Positions 1 through 8,517 of a stretch of DNA of 64,000 bases are shown one piece after another (the stretch's first letter is position 1; every line of letters begins with the position of its first letter). Location: the NCBI GenBank assembly GCA_033811195.1, contig JAPXOZ010000003.1, positions 62,001 to 126,000 of the forward strand, written 5' to 3'. Source of the DNA: Cacconaster sp033811195 (GTDB lineage Bacteria > Bacteroidota > Bacteroidia > Bacteroidales > UBA932). The translations under genes were made by a program, and so were the position numbers. Under the pieces are notes generated by a model. It was not told the origin of the DNA. It was given only the letters and a program-made list of their open reading frames with translations, and made no database searches.

Positions 1-1566
1 ACAACTTTAGACGAGTATCGTAAATACTTTGAACAGGATAAGGCACTGGAGCGCAGATTCCAGATGGTTATGGTGGACGAGCCTACTCCGGCCGAATCCA
101 TCTCCATTCTACGCGGACTTAAAGAGAGATATGAAAACCACCATAAGGTGCGCATCGAGGATGATGCAATCATTGCGGCGGTAGAACTATCGCGCCGCTA
201 CATTACTAACAGGTTTTTGCCCGATAAGGCCATAGACCTGATTGATGAGGCAGCCTCCAAACTTCGCCTTGAGATGAACTCAGTACCGGAGCCAATCGAT
301 GAACTGAATAGAAAAATAATGCAGCTCGAAATTGAGCGAGAAGCGATAAAAAGGGAGGGCGAAAGCCCCAAACTCACTGCCATTCAGGAGGATATTACCC
401 GCTTTTCCGGCGAAAGGGATGTTCTGATGAAGCAGTGGGAAGGAGAGAAAAAGCTCCTTACAGCCATCCAGAGCAACCGTCAGGCTATTGAAGAGTACCG
501 TATACAGGCAGATGATGCTGAACGTCGCGGTGACTACGGTAAAGTGGCCGAGCTTCGATATGGCAAGATTGCCGAAGCTAAGGCACAAATTGAAAAGCTA
601 ATGGCTGAAAAGGCGAATAATGCCGATCCCATCCTTAATGAGGCGGTGACAAGCGAAAATATTGCCGAAGTAGTGGCCAAATGGACAGGCATTCCCGTAC
701 AAAAGATGCTTCAAAGTGAAAGGGATAAACTCTTGAATATGGAGGAAGTACTGCACCAGCGTGTAATAGGGCAGGACGAAGCCATTGCTGCAGTTTCCAA
801 TGCCGTGCGCCGTAGCAGAGCCGGACTTCAGAATGAAAAAAGGCCGATAGGTTCATTTATGTTCCTCGGAAGTACTGGAGTAGGAAAGACGGAATTGGCC
901 AAAGCTCTGGCAGAATATCTCTTCGATGATGAGAATATGATCACCAGGATAGATATGAGTGAATACCAGGAGCGTCACACCGTGTCACGTCTGATAGGTG
1001 CACCTCCGGGTTATGTGGGATATGAGGAGGGTGGTCAGCTGACCGAAGCGGTGCGTCGCAAACCCTACTCGGTGATATTATTGGACGAGATTGAGAAAGC
1101 TCATCCGGATGTTTTCAATCTGCTGTTGCAGTTGATGGATGACGGTCGTCTTACAGATAACAAAGGCCACACCGTTGATTTCAAAAATACTATTTTGATA
1201 ATGACTTCCAATATCGATCCTGACTTAGTTAAGGAGACTTTCAGACCGGAATTCATAAACAGGATAGATGAGATTATCGTATTCCACGAGCTTTCACCTC
1301 AGCATATTCGCAGCATTGTCAAACTGCAGGCTGAAATGTTGCAGAAACGTCTTGCATTGATGGATATTAAAATCTCCTTCACCGAAGAGTTTTACGACTA
1401 TATGAGTGTGAAGGGCTATGACCCGGCTTATGGGGCAAGGCCTGTAAAGAGAGTGCTCCAAAGAGAGTTGATAGACTATCTGGCAACACTTCTGCTGGAC
1501 GGAACCCTAAGTAAAGATTCCGAAATATCAGCAACATTTGTTGACGGTAAACTCAAACTTTATTAA
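1..1566 (+). CDS. clpB: ClpB disaggregase, C-terminal part
   Basis: This is the last 521 codons of the AAA+ disaggregase that rescues aggregated proteins with DnaK. The frame is open from base 1, so the gene starts before the window. The end of NBD1, a coiled-coil M domain (about 290-660) and NBD2 are present. NBD2 shows a Walker A motif GSTGVGKT near 868-891, a Walker B LLDEIEKAHPD near 1080-1110 and the FRPEFINRID arginine-finger region. Between MTSN and FRPEF only about ten residues occur, whereas E. coli and Bacteroides ClpB carry about thirty, so a helix of NBD2 appears deleted in frame. The tail overlaps the convergent hydE by 14 bases. Identity is certain; the effect of the shortened loop is unknown. 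Confidence 0.95.
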   Translation, partial: TTLDEYRKYFEQDKALERRFQMVMVDEPTPAESISILRGLKERYENHHKVRIEDDAIIAAVELSRRYITNRFLPDKAIDLIDEAASKLRLEMNSVPEPIDELNRKIMQLEIEREAIKREGESPKLTAIQEDITRFSGERDVLMKQWEGEKKLLTAIQSNRQAIEEYRIQADDAERRGDYGKVAELRYGKIAEAKAQIEKLMAEKANNADPILNEAVTSENIAEVVAKWTGIPVQKMLQSERDKLLNMEEVLHQRVIGQDEAIAAVSNAVRRSRAGLQNEKRPIGSFMFLGSTGVGKTELAKALAEYLFDDENMITRIDMSEYQERHTVSRLIGAPPGYVGYEEGGQLTEAVRRKPYSVILLDEIEKAHPDVFNLLLQLMDDGRLTDNKGHTVDFKNTILIMTSNIDPDLVKETFRPEFINRIDEIIVFHELSPQHIRSIVKLQAEMLQKRLALMDIKISFTEEFYDYMSVKGYDPAYGARPVKRVLQRELIDYLATLLLDGTLSKDSEISATFVDGKLKLY

Positions 1567-2581
1567 AGTGTAGGGAATCTCCCCACTCACCAAATCCAAT
1601 CTCTACCTCCCCAAGGTCCAGATCTTCCAGCAGGAGGGCCTTGCGGTCGTAGAGATTGTAGTATTTTCGGTAGTCTGAAGGTGTGATGTTGGGCATCACG
1701 ATATTTGCTCCTGCATGGATAGCCATAATGCGTCCTTTCGGATGGAGAGCTTCCAGGGCGGTTGAGGCGGCGATATTTATATCCGGTACCAGAATTCTAA
1801 GCAGAGATATCATTTTTAGTGAGAGTTCCAGACGATCGGCTACGGAAGGGAATGATGCCGTAGGATCAGTAGCAGCCATCTGAGTAAGTGGAGTGTCATC
1901 GTGCGGCACATAGGGTCCCATTCCAATCATCGGAAAGTCCATTTCTTTTAAAAAGAGCAGGTCGGAAGCCAGATGTTCGGCATTTTGCCAGGGGAGTCCA
2001 ATCATTACGCCGCTTCCGGCTTGATAACCGATAGATTTGAGGTCCATGAGGGCTCTGATGCGCCTATCGTAGGAGTGGTTTCTATCAATAGGATGGATTT
2101 TGCGGAAGAGGTCGGGGTCCGAAGTCTCTATACGGAGCAGATATCTGTGGGCACCTGCCTCAAACCACTCCTTATAGACTTCCTCGCTCTGCTCTCCAAG
2201 GGAGAGGGTGATACCCAGAGCTCCATTTCCAATGAGTTTGATGCGTTGAAGCAGGGATGTGATTCTCTCGGTAAATTTCTTTCCCGTACGCTCGCCACCC
2301 TGTATCACAACTGACCCGAATTCGGCAGCGTATGCATGTTCGGCACACAACAAAATCTCATCATCAGTAAGGGTGTATCTTTCGCAGAGAGTGTTGCCTT
2401 TGCGGATACCACAATAGAGGCAGTTTTTGCTGCATATATTGGATATCTCTATCAGACCCCTGAGATGGACTTTGGGGCCTATAGTCCGCAATTTGAGATC
2501 GGCAGCCCTTTTGTAAAGGTTGCTGATAGTTTCAGGCTCCTTGCAAAGGAGGAGGTCTACTATGTCTTGTCGGCTAATCAT
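1553..2581 (-). CDS. hydE: [FeFe]-hydrogenase maturase HydE (radical SAM)
   Basis: This 342-residue radical SAM enzyme acts with HydG and HydF to build the 2Fe subcluster of the H-cluster. The CX3CX2C cluster motif is at C50, C54 and C57 within the HydE-like context ISNICSKNCLYCGIR, followed by an ERYTLT segment and a YLLRIETSDP segment typical of HydE rather than BioB. Length fits the family. The start is 5 bases after the stop of the beta-helix lipoprotein, so both probably share the transcript that begins at the antiporter gene. hydF is divergent 2.4 kb away. No hydG or hydrogenase gene is in the window, so the partners must lie elsewhere. Confidence 0.93.
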   Translation of the reverse strand: MISRQDIVDLLLCKEPETISNLYKRAADLKLRTIGPKVHLRGLIEISNICSKNCLYCGIRKGNTLCERYTLTDDEILLCAEHAYAAEFGSVVIQGGERTGKKFTERITSLLQRIKLIGNGALGITLSLGEQSEEVYKEWFEAGAHRYLLRIETSDPDLFRKIHPIDRNHSYDRRIRALMDLKSIGYQAGSGVMIGLPWQNAEHLASDLLFLKEMDFPMIGMGPYVPHDDTPLTQMAATDPTASFPSVADRLELSLKMISLLRILVPDINIAASTALEALHPKGRIMAIHAGANIVMPNITPSDYRKYYNLYDRKALLLEDLDLGEVEIGFGEWGDSLHFNKV

Positions 2582-2586
2582 TGACT

Positions 2587-3378
2587 TTAATTGGAGTCAG
2601 GATAAATTAATCCTGGCCACTCAAAGAATTCACAATCGATAAAATAGAGGCTCTCATTAAATGTGGTCGGAACTGTACACTTTTCAAATGAGACCTCTCT
2701 GCTGTCAAAGCACACAATATCGTTTTCTGATATGATGTTGCAGTTATAGAAATGGAAGTTTCTGCACTCATTCAGCCATATGTTACTAAATGAACAGTCA
2801 CGGATAGTTGAATTAGTTATCTTAAAATTTCTAGACATTATAGCTTCGATACCAGTCATGCCACATCCGAAAAGGTCGCAATTGTTGATGGTGATTCCAT
2901 CGCAATCATTAAAACCTAATACAGCACCAGTACATGATCCCTCTTCAGGGTAGTGTCCAAGTTGAAGATTCTCGAGTGTTATACCGGTACAGCTTTCAAA
3001 TGCTAAAACATCTGCATATTGGGGTGAAACATATATCTTTGTATAATTATCTTCATCCGCCCCCTTGATTGTCAAGTTTTTAATATTTATAAGATTGAGT
3101 TCGTTACCGTCATACGCATCTTGTGCCATAACATAACCGACCTCTTCAGGTACTTCCCACTTGTCATCAAAAAAGTTTTCGTCAATTGCAGCGTCAATGG
3201 CTTCTGTAAGCCAATAAATACCTTCAGCATTGTTGAGGATTATAGTGCGATCATCGCCGAGCGCTTTAAGCAGTTCTGTAGCATTATTAACTGTTATTAC
3301 CTCAGGTTCACTAGCTGATTTGCAAGATGTCGCCATAATCAATATGGCGATAACAAAAATAAGTGACATTTTTTTCAT
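2587..3378 (-). CDS. Lipoprotein with right-handed beta-helix repeats
   Basis: This is a 263-residue predicted lipoprotein. The signal peptide ends in a lipobox with Cys19 (ATSCKS). From about residue 100 onward there is a ladder of short repeats with N-C-D/N-S and I-x-N-x patterns (ITINNCDLF, FKITNSTI, FHFYNCNI, VSFEKCTV), the look of a parallel beta-helix of the NosD/pectate-lyase type. No catalytic residues can be assigned, so a function is not proposed. It sits between the antiporter gene (38-base gap) and hydE (5-base gap) on the same strand and is probably co-transcribed with both. The link to hydrogenase maturation may be accidental. Confidence 0.8.
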   Translation of the reverse strand: MKKMSLIFVIAILIMATSCKSASEPEVITVNNATELLKALGDDRTIILNNAEGIYWLTEAIDAAIDENFFDDKWEVPEEVGYVMAQDAYDGNELNLINIKNLTIKGADEDNYTKIYVSPQYADVLAFESCTGITLENLQLGHYPEEGSCTGAVLGFNDCDGITINNCDLFGCGMTGIEAIMSRNFKITNSTIRDCSFSNIWLNECRNFHFYNCNIISENDIVCFDSREVSFEKCTVPTTFNESLYFIDCEFFEWPGLIYPDSN

Positions 3379-3416
3379 AGTATAAATAGATCGTTGGTTT
3401 TCAATAACAATGAGTA

Positions 3417-4889
3417 TTAAGGTTGTAAGGCGTGCTCCTGTTCGGCATCGCTCTGCGAAATGAGCAGAAGATGGTCTCCGGGAAATAGTTCCAGAGTGCC
3501 GTTAGGTACCAGATAAGCATCATCACGCTTGATCATTATTACCAGCACTCCCTTTGGAATGTTCATATCCTTAAGCTGGTTACCACCCGCAAGGTGCTCC
3601 TCCGAAACAGTTATATCCCATAATTTGGAATCGATCTCTTCGGGTAGTTCGACTCCGAAAAGATTACCTTCCTTCGGTAGTTCAGTTGCCACTTTAAGCA
3701 ATTTAGCAACCCATGTAATGGTAGTGCCTTGAATCAACAATGAAAGAATGGTGATGAAAAAGGCTATATTGAATATAACATCTGATCCTTCTACTCCGGC
3801 TACCACGGGATAGGTTGCGAAGATGATGGGGACAGCACCTCTAAGCCCCACCCAGGATGCAAAAATCTTGGGTTTTAAAGTGGGTTTTTTGAAAGGCAGA
3901 AGCGTTATCATAACCATTAATGGTCGGGCAAAGAATATCATAAAGAGAGCTATCAAAGTAGCAGGAAGAGCCACTTTAAGCAATTGGTGAGGCTCCACCA
4001 GCAGCCCTAAGGTGAGAAAGACCACAGCCTGACATAGCCAGGTAATACCGTCCATAAATTTCATACACTCTCTCTTTCTCACAAACGGTGCGTTACCCAT
4101 TATAATACCGGCGACATAGACAGCAAGATAGCCGTTTCCCTTGACTAACTCTGTGATAGAGAAGGTAAAGAAGACTATACTGAGCATTATGACAGGATAG
4201 AGGGCGACATTGTTGAGCCTAATCCTGTTTATAACCCAAATTGCGCCCTTACCTATCAGCACACCCAGTAGCAGACCTAAAACAAACTGGAGGATGAAGT
4301 TAAGCACTATAGTCCATGTGCTGAGTTCGCCAAATTTGCAGTACTGTATAAGCGCGACTGTGAGCATATAGGCCATAGGGTCATTGCTTCCGCTTTCAAA
4401 TTCGAGTAAAGGCTTTAAATTGTGTTTGAGCCCTACTTTCTGGGTTCTCAGGAGATTGAACACAGAGGCAGAGTCGGTAGAGGACATGGTGGAGGCAAGC
4501 AATAGACAGAGTGCTAACGATCCGGTGAAGGAGAATGCACCATTGCGGGTAAGCAGCCAAATGAATACCCCTGTAATCAATGCCATTAACATCACGCCGA
4601 CTGTAGACAGCGTAATACCTTGCCACATGACAGGCCTTATCTCTGTAAACCGCGTATCCAGACCACCGGAAAAGAGAATTACGCTTAACGCAAACATTCC
4701 TATGAACTGAGCATTTTTGACATTGGAAAAATGTATGCCTACACCGTCACTGCCGAAAACCATTCCTAAAATAAGAAAGAGTAACAGCATTGGAATTCCT
4801 ATCCTGGCACTGACACGACTGCTGATAAAAATGCTTACAAACAGAATGATGGAGCCGATGAGGAGAATATTTTCCGAGGTAAATACCAT
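3417..4889 (-). CDS. NhaP-type K+(Na+)/H+ antiporter with RCK_C domain
   Basis: This is a 490-residue inner-membrane cation/proton antiporter of the CPA1/NhaP2 group. About twelve hydrophobic segments fill residues 1-390, including the family-typical FSGGLDTRF and STDSASVF segments, the latter with the acidic ion-binding residue. The C-terminal 90 residues form a TrkA_C/RCK_C-like domain, a usual site for nucleotide or ion gating. It heads a leftward unit with the beta-helix lipoprotein and hydE. Upstream, a TATTTTTG box (4917-4924, minus) fits a Bacteroidetes -7 element. hydF starts divergently 80 bases away. Whether it exports K+ or Na+ cannot be read from sequence. Confidence 0.9.
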   Translation of the reverse strand: MVFTSENILLIGSIILFVSIFISSRVSARIGIPMLLLFLILGMVFGSDGVGIHFSNVKNAQFIGMFALSVILFSGGLDTRFTEIRPVMWQGITLSTVGVMLMALITGVFIWLLTRNGAFSFTGSLALCLLLASTMSSTDSASVFNLLRTQKVGLKHNLKPLLEFESGSNDPMAYMLTVALIQYCKFGELSTWTIVLNFILQFVLGLLLGVLIGKGAIWVINRIRLNNVALYPVIMLSIVFFTFSITELVKGNGYLAVYVAGIIMGNAPFVRKRECMKFMDGITWLCQAVVFLTLGLLVEPHQLLKVALPATLIALFMIFFARPLMVMITLLPFKKPTLKPKIFASWVGLRGAVPIIFATYPVVAGVEGSDVIFNIAFFITILSLLIQGTTITWVAKLLKVATELPKEGNLFGVELPEEIDSKLWDITVSEEHLAGGNQLKDMNIPKGVLVIMIKRDDAYLVPNGTLELFPGDHLLLISQSDAEQEHALQP

Positions 4890-4969
4890 AATAGTTACGT
4901 TTGGCTATTGAGTTCGCAAAAATACTCATTTTATTATTAAATTTGTAATTCAAACAAAAAATAGAACAA

Positions 4970-6169
4970 ATGAGTATCCGTACAATAGTCATCTTCGGAA
5001 GGAGGAATACCGGCAAGAGCTCGCTTATAAACTCTCTTACAGGTCAGCAAACCGCCATTGTTTCCGATATTCCCGGCACAACCACCGATCCGGTTCGCAA
5101 AAGGGTGGAACTCCCCGGCATAGGCATTTCCAATATTATCGACACGGCGGGACTTGACGATACAGGTGCCCTAGGAGAAAGGAGAGTGGCAAAGAGCCTC
5201 GAAGCAATGGATATGGCTGACTTGGCGCTAATACTCTTCACAAACAACTCTTTCACCTCCTTGGAGCGTGAGTTGGCAGAGACTCTTAAGGAATTGGAAA
5301 TACCCTTTATTCTTGTGCATAATAAAAGCGATATCTCACCGCTGGACCCCGAACTTTTGGTAGATCTATCGGCTGAGTACGGTTATGTAGTTGAATACTC
5401 CTGTATGCAGAGTGACCCGGAAGTTGCAGAGGAGTACCGTTCGGAACTTGTTGCGGAGATAGTGCAGGTACTTGCAACTTTGGATGATGTAGAGAGGCCT
5501 ATGCTCGATGGCCTTGTATCGGTTTCGGACAATATAATGCTAGTATGTCCAATAGATGAGGGAGCACCTCATGGACGCCTGATTCTCCCCCAGGTGACGG
5601 CCATAAGGGAGGTGCTTGATGCCGGTGCTGTAGCAACTGTGCTTCAGCCACCTGCTCTTGAAAATCATTTGGCTACCGGATTGTTGCCGGATTTGGTAGT
5701 TACCGATAGTCAGTATTTTGCTCATGTAGCGGCTATTGTGCCGAAGGAGGTACCTCTAACCTCATTCAGTGTGTTGCTCTCCCGCAGTAAAGGTCCCTTC
5801 CAAGCACTTTTAGATGGTGTTCAGGTACTTGGAGACCTTAAGGACGGTGATAGGATACTTATGTTGGAGTCCTGCACCCACCATGCTTCCTGTGATGATA
5901 TCGGAAGAGTGAAGATTCCGGCTCTGATACGTAAAGTGAGCGGAAAAAAGATTGATTTCGATTTCATTTCGGGATTGGATCCGATTGTAACGGGAGAGGA
6001 GAGGAAGTACCGTCTTGCCATCCAATGTGGAGGCTGTATGGTTACTACAACACAACTGCGCCGTCGTCTGGCCAGAGTAATGCGGGATGAGATACCGGTG
6101 ACAAATTATGGTATGGCGATTGCCTATCTAAGTGGCATACTTGACAGAGCTGTAGCACCGCTGCTTTAA
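4970..6169 (+). CDS. hydF: [FeFe]-hydrogenase maturation GTPase HydF
   Basis: HydF is the GTPase scaffold on which the 2Fe subcluster is assembled before transfer to the hydrogenase. The 399-residue protein has an N-terminal GTPase domain (P-loop GRRNTGKS at residues 10-17, DIPGTT switch, DTAG, NKSD), a dimerisation domain and a C-terminal cluster domain. The Fe-S ligand motif shows C302-T-H-H and C353-G-G-C356. The residue before C353, usually His in the CxH...HCxxC signature, is Gln352. A TAAATTTG box at 4938-4945 lies about 25 bases upstream of the ATG. It is divergent from the antiporter-hydE unit. Its stop is followed directly by heptamer repeats. Confidence 0.95.
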   Translation: MSIRTIVIFGRRNTGKSSLINSLTGQQTAIVSDIPGTTTDPVRKRVELPGIGISNIIDTAGLDDTGALGERRVAKSLEAMDMADLALILFTNNSFTSLERELAETLKELEIPFILVHNKSDISPLDPELLVDLSAEYGYVVEYSCMQSDPEVAEEYRSELVAEIVQVLATLDDVERPMLDGLVSVSDNIMLVCPIDEGAPHGRLILPQVTAIREVLDAGAVATVLQPPALENHLATGLLPDLVVTDSQYFAHVAAIVPKEVPLTSFSVLLSRSKGPFQALLDGVQVLGDLKDGDRILMLESCTHHASCDDIGRVKIPALIRKVSGKKIDFDFISGLDPIVTGEERKYRLAIQCGGCMVTTTQLRRRLARVMRDEIPVTNYGMAIAYLSGILDRAVAPLL

Positions 6170-6250
6170 GTGGTGCGAGATACGAGTTGCGGGTTGCGCG
6201 GTACGGGGTGAGTGTGTAGTGTGTATTACCGCTAAAAACTATCCGATCTC
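6170..6250. repeat. Heptamer-repeat element downstream of hydF
   Basis: Starting directly after the hydF stop codon there are about eight degenerate 7-base units (GTGGTGC, GAGATAC, GAGTTGC, GGGTTGC, GCGGTAC, GGGGTGA, GTGTGTA twice), then an A/C-rich tail containing GCTAAAAACTA. It fills the gap between the convergent hydF and MFS genes. Units match those at six other loci in the window. No terminator with a T-run is seen, so the element may itself form the transcript end structure. Confidence 0.75.
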
Positions 6251-6253
6251 GAT

Positions 6254-7426
6254 CTATCTCAGCCTCCATTTTATAAAATGTTTCTTTGCGCTGATGAAAT
6301 AGAATAAAACCCCCAGAGCGTTGACTGCGCTCATCACCACAAATGCAGCATTGTATCCTAGGTGTTCTGCGACAACCCCTCCTATAAGTATTCCTATTCC
6401 AATGCCGAGGTCCCAGGAGACATAAAGGGTAGAGTTGGCCGTGCCTCTTCGGTCATTGGTGGTAAGATTGAGAAACATGGTCTGAAAGGCCGGGAACATT
6501 CTTCCGTTACCCAAGCCTATTATCAGTGCCGCACCGTAGTAACTCCATTCTTTTTGTACGAGAGTGAAGAGCAGATATCCGGTGAGTGAAATCAACACAC
6601 CTGTGGAGGCGTTTTGCATTATTTTCCCATCTCTGAGAGCACGCCCTCCGGCAATTCGCGATATGATAAGTCCTAAAGAAAGTAACATAAAGAAGAGGCC
6701 TGTACCGCTCGTAATGCCGAGCTCTTCCTTGCCGTAAATGGCAATATAGGTGGAGAGCACACCGTATGCAAAGCTATAGCAGGCCATACAAAGACCAAGT
6801 TTCCAACCTTTGATGAGTAGGAAGCGGTCGAATGAAATAGGCGGCCTTACTATTTTCTCGCGTTCTTTGAGACGTACCGACATGGTGCAGAACAGCGCAA
6901 GAGCCGAGATCCCGATTGCACAGGCGAAGAGAGTATTGTAGTTCCGTGTTGCTCCGTAAATGAGCACGGCTACTGTGGGGCTTATGGCACTAGCCAGATT
7001 ATTGCTCAACCCGTAGTATCCTATGCCTTCGGCTCTTCTAGAGGAGGGTAACACATCTATAGCCACGGTGCTGTTAGATACAGTAGCAGCACCAAATGGG
7101 GCTCCGTGTAGGGTTCTCACTATTGCAAAGAGGAGCAGTGAGCCGCTCAGCGGGTATCCTATAAAAATGACGAAAACCAGCGCGAAGCAGATTACCAGTA
7201 TCAATTTTCTGGGAAAACTATCTACTATGTAGCCGCTGAAAGGTCTTACAAGCAGAGCGGTGATGGTATATCCCGAGAGCACTAGGCCTATCACCTGTTT
7301 GTCGGCAGCAAAAGTATCACTCAGATAAATGGGAAAGAGTGGGGTCAGCAACATAAAGGAGAAGTAGAGCAAAAAATTCGCACTCCACACTTTAATATAA
7401 TTGCTGTTCCAAAGTCTTTCTTTCAT
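6254..7426 (-). CDS. Major facilitator superfamily transporter
   Basis: This is a 390-residue inner-membrane protein with about twelve transmembrane segments. The loop between segments 2 and 3 carries SGYIVDSFPRK, a version of the MFS GxxxDxxGRR motif, and RPFSG precedes it. General similarity is to drug/sugar exporters of the MdtG/YfcJ type; the substrate cannot be assigned. Upstream on the minus strand a TACCTTTG box (7452-7459) with GTTG 21 bases further (7481-7484) makes a good Bacteroidetes promoter. The gene is alone, converging on hydF, with heptamer repeats on both flanks. Confidence 0.85.
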   Translation of the reverse strand: MKERLWNSNYIKVWSANFLLYFSFMLLTPLFPIYLSDTFAADKQVIGLVLSGYTITALLVRPFSGYIVDSFPRKLILVICFALVFVIFIGYPLSGSLLLFAIVRTLHGAPFGAATVSNSTVAIDVLPSSRRAEGIGYYGLSNNLASAISPTVAVLIYGATRNYNTLFACAIGISALALFCTMSVRLKEREKIVRPPISFDRFLLIKGWKLGLCMACYSFAYGVLSTYIAIYGKEELGITSGTGLFFMLLSLGLIISRIAGGRALRDGKIMQNASTGVLISLTGYLLFTLVQKEWSYYGAALIIGLGNGRMFPAFQTMFLNLTTNDRRGTANSTLYVSWDLGIGIGILIGGVVAEHLGYNAAFVVMSAVNALGVLFYFISAKKHFIKWRLR

Positions 7427-7542
7427 TACGATTAATCACTAAAAAAGCGACCAAAGGTAAGCATAATAATTAAGCTAAACCAACTGCAGTGCTTCTGCGC
7501 TGCTTTGCTTTCCTAAGGGAACCATTGAAAGGAGGAGTAAAA

Positions 7543-7630
7543 TTTAGTTTTGAGTGTGTAGTGTGTAGTATTGAATTTACTTAAAACTAGCTACTATAAC
7601 TCTTACTCATAACTCTTGACTCCGAGCTAA
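7543..7630. repeat. Heptamer-repeat element downstream of tRNA-Arg
   Basis: A G/T-rich arm at 7545-7570 (GTTTTGA, GTGTGTA, GTGTGTA, GTATTGA) is followed by a short core and a C/A-rich arm (ACTCTTA, CTCATAA, CTCTTGA) at about 7595-7625, so the two arms are roughly complementary. The word GCTAAAAACTAGAGAA at its end is nearly repeated in the clpP-clpX array (GCTAGAAACTAGAGAA). It lies beyond the tRNA-Arg terminator and upstream of the MFS gene. Confidence 0.7.
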
Positions 7631-7663
7631 AAACTAGAGAAGCGAACCTAGGGTCGCTTCTCT
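7628..7663 (-). terminator. Rho-independent terminator of tRNA-Arg
   Basis: A perfect 10-bp stem (AGAGAAGCGA at 7636-7645 against TCGCTTCTCT at 7654-7663) with an 8-base loop is followed, reading leftward, by AGTTTTTAG. It begins 3 bases after the tRNA 3' end, so it very likely ends the tRNA-Arg transcript. Confidence 0.8.
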
Positions 7664-7666
7664 TAG

Positions 7667-7740
7667 TGATCCGGGCGGGATTCGAACCCACGACCCACAG
7701 CTTAGAAGGCTGTTGCTCTATCCAGCTGAGCTACCGGACC
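7667..7740 (-). tRNA. tRNA-Arg (anticodon TCT)
   Basis: A complete 74-base cloverleaf is read on the minus strand. The acceptor stem GGTCCGG pairs with CCGGATC with one G-T pair, and the discriminator is A. The D arm is GCTC/GAGC. The anticodon stem ACAGC/GCTGT holds loop CTTCTAA, giving anticodon TCT, which reads AGA/AGG arginine codons. The T arm has GTGGG TTCGAAT CCCGC. CCA is not encoded. A strong promoter lies 24 bases upstream and a terminator directly downstream, so this is a single-gene transcript. Confidence 0.96.
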
Positions 7741-7763
7741 GATCCTTTTCTCATTTGAGGGTG

Positions 7764-7794
7764 CAAATGTATTGTTTTTTTTTGGAGAAGCAAA
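7764..7794 (-). promoter_or_regulatory. Promoter of tRNA-Arg (TTTG-N19-TACATTTG)
   Basis: On the minus strand TTTG (7791-7794) and TACATTTG (7764-7771) are separated by 19 bases, an exact match to the Bacteroidetes primary sigma consensus. Predicted initiation is near 7757-7760, about 18-20 bases ahead of the mature tRNA. Confidence 0.8.
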
Positions 7795-7827
7795 GAAAAG
7801 TGACAATTTGGTTACATTCCAACACTG

Positions 7828-8469
7828 TCAGCCGACAAGCCGAAACAGACCTTCTGCAGCTGAAATTAGCCCCAGGAGAGCTATCAAGGTCCCTGATACT
7901 CGGTTGATCCACAACAGCTGTCGAAGTCGGAACCTTCTTCTGAAAATATTTATGCCGGTACTTAGAGTAAACCACCATAAGGCCGTTCCTAGGAAGACAC
8001 CCGCAAGTATCACAACTACACTGTATCTGGTATAGTGCCCTCCGATATCAATTCCAACTAAGGCAAAAAAACCAAGCAGAAGCACAAGCGCACCAGGATT
8101 GGAAATGGTCACTACAAATCCCTGTAGAACCTCCTGTGCATGCTTGGAGCCATTGCTCTTCTTGGGCTGTCTGAGTTGCTTAACCGGATTGCTCACAGCA
8201 ATGTTCAGGCCTATGAAGAAAATGACTACTCCACCTATGAGCATTACCCATTGGCGATTTTCGTCAATAAAATCGTTGATGAAAGAGAGCGAGAAGAGAG
8301 CAATGGTAGCATAGAAAACATCTGCCAGCGAAGAGCCAAGTCCGATGGAGAAGCCAGAGTAGCGTCCCTTACTGATGGTTTTCTGGATACACATGATACC
8401 TAGAGGACCCAGAGGAATAGAAGCTCCGAGTCCCACTATGATTGCTTTGATGAAGTTCTCTAACATCAT
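7828..8469 (-). CDS. LysE/RhtB-family amino-acid exporter
   Basis: This 213-residue inner-membrane protein has about six hydrophobic segments. The N-terminus has the LysE-type pattern GASIPLGPLGIMCIQ with its small, proline-containing segment, and a central NPGALVLLLGF segment matches the family's second conserved region. Proteins of this kind export amino acids or related metabolites; the substrate is not predictable. Two adjacent ATG codons (8469 and 8466) are possible starts. A perfect promoter (8486-8517) lies just upstream and is interleaved with the lnt promoter on the other strand. Confidence 0.85.
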   Translation of the reverse strand: MMLENFIKAIIVGLGASIPLGPLGIMCIQKTISKGRYSGFSIGLGSSLADVFYATIALFSLSFINDFIDENRQWVMLIGGVVIFFIGLNIAVSNPVKQLRQPKKSNGSKHAQEVLQGFVVTISNPGALVLLLGFFALVGIDIGGHYTRYSVVVILAGVFLGTALWWFTLSTGINIFRRRFRLRQLLWINRVSGTLIALLGLISAAEGLFRLVG

Positions 8470-8485
8470 TAGATTTTTGCAAACG

Positions 8486-8517
8486 CAAATATAATCAACT
8501 TGCTCTATTTGTTCAAA
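8486..8517 (-). promoter_or_regulatory. Promoter of lysE-type gene (TTTG-N20-TATATTTG)
   Basis: On the minus strand TTTG (8514-8517) and TATATTTG (8486-8493) are spaced by 20 bases. Predicted initiation is near 8480, giving a leader of about ten bases. The -33 box lies inside the spacer of the opposing lnt promoter. Confidence 0.75.

Noticed and set aside
1195..1260. Frameshift in clpB
   Set aside because: The frame continues without a break on both sides; the shortfall is an in-frame length difference.
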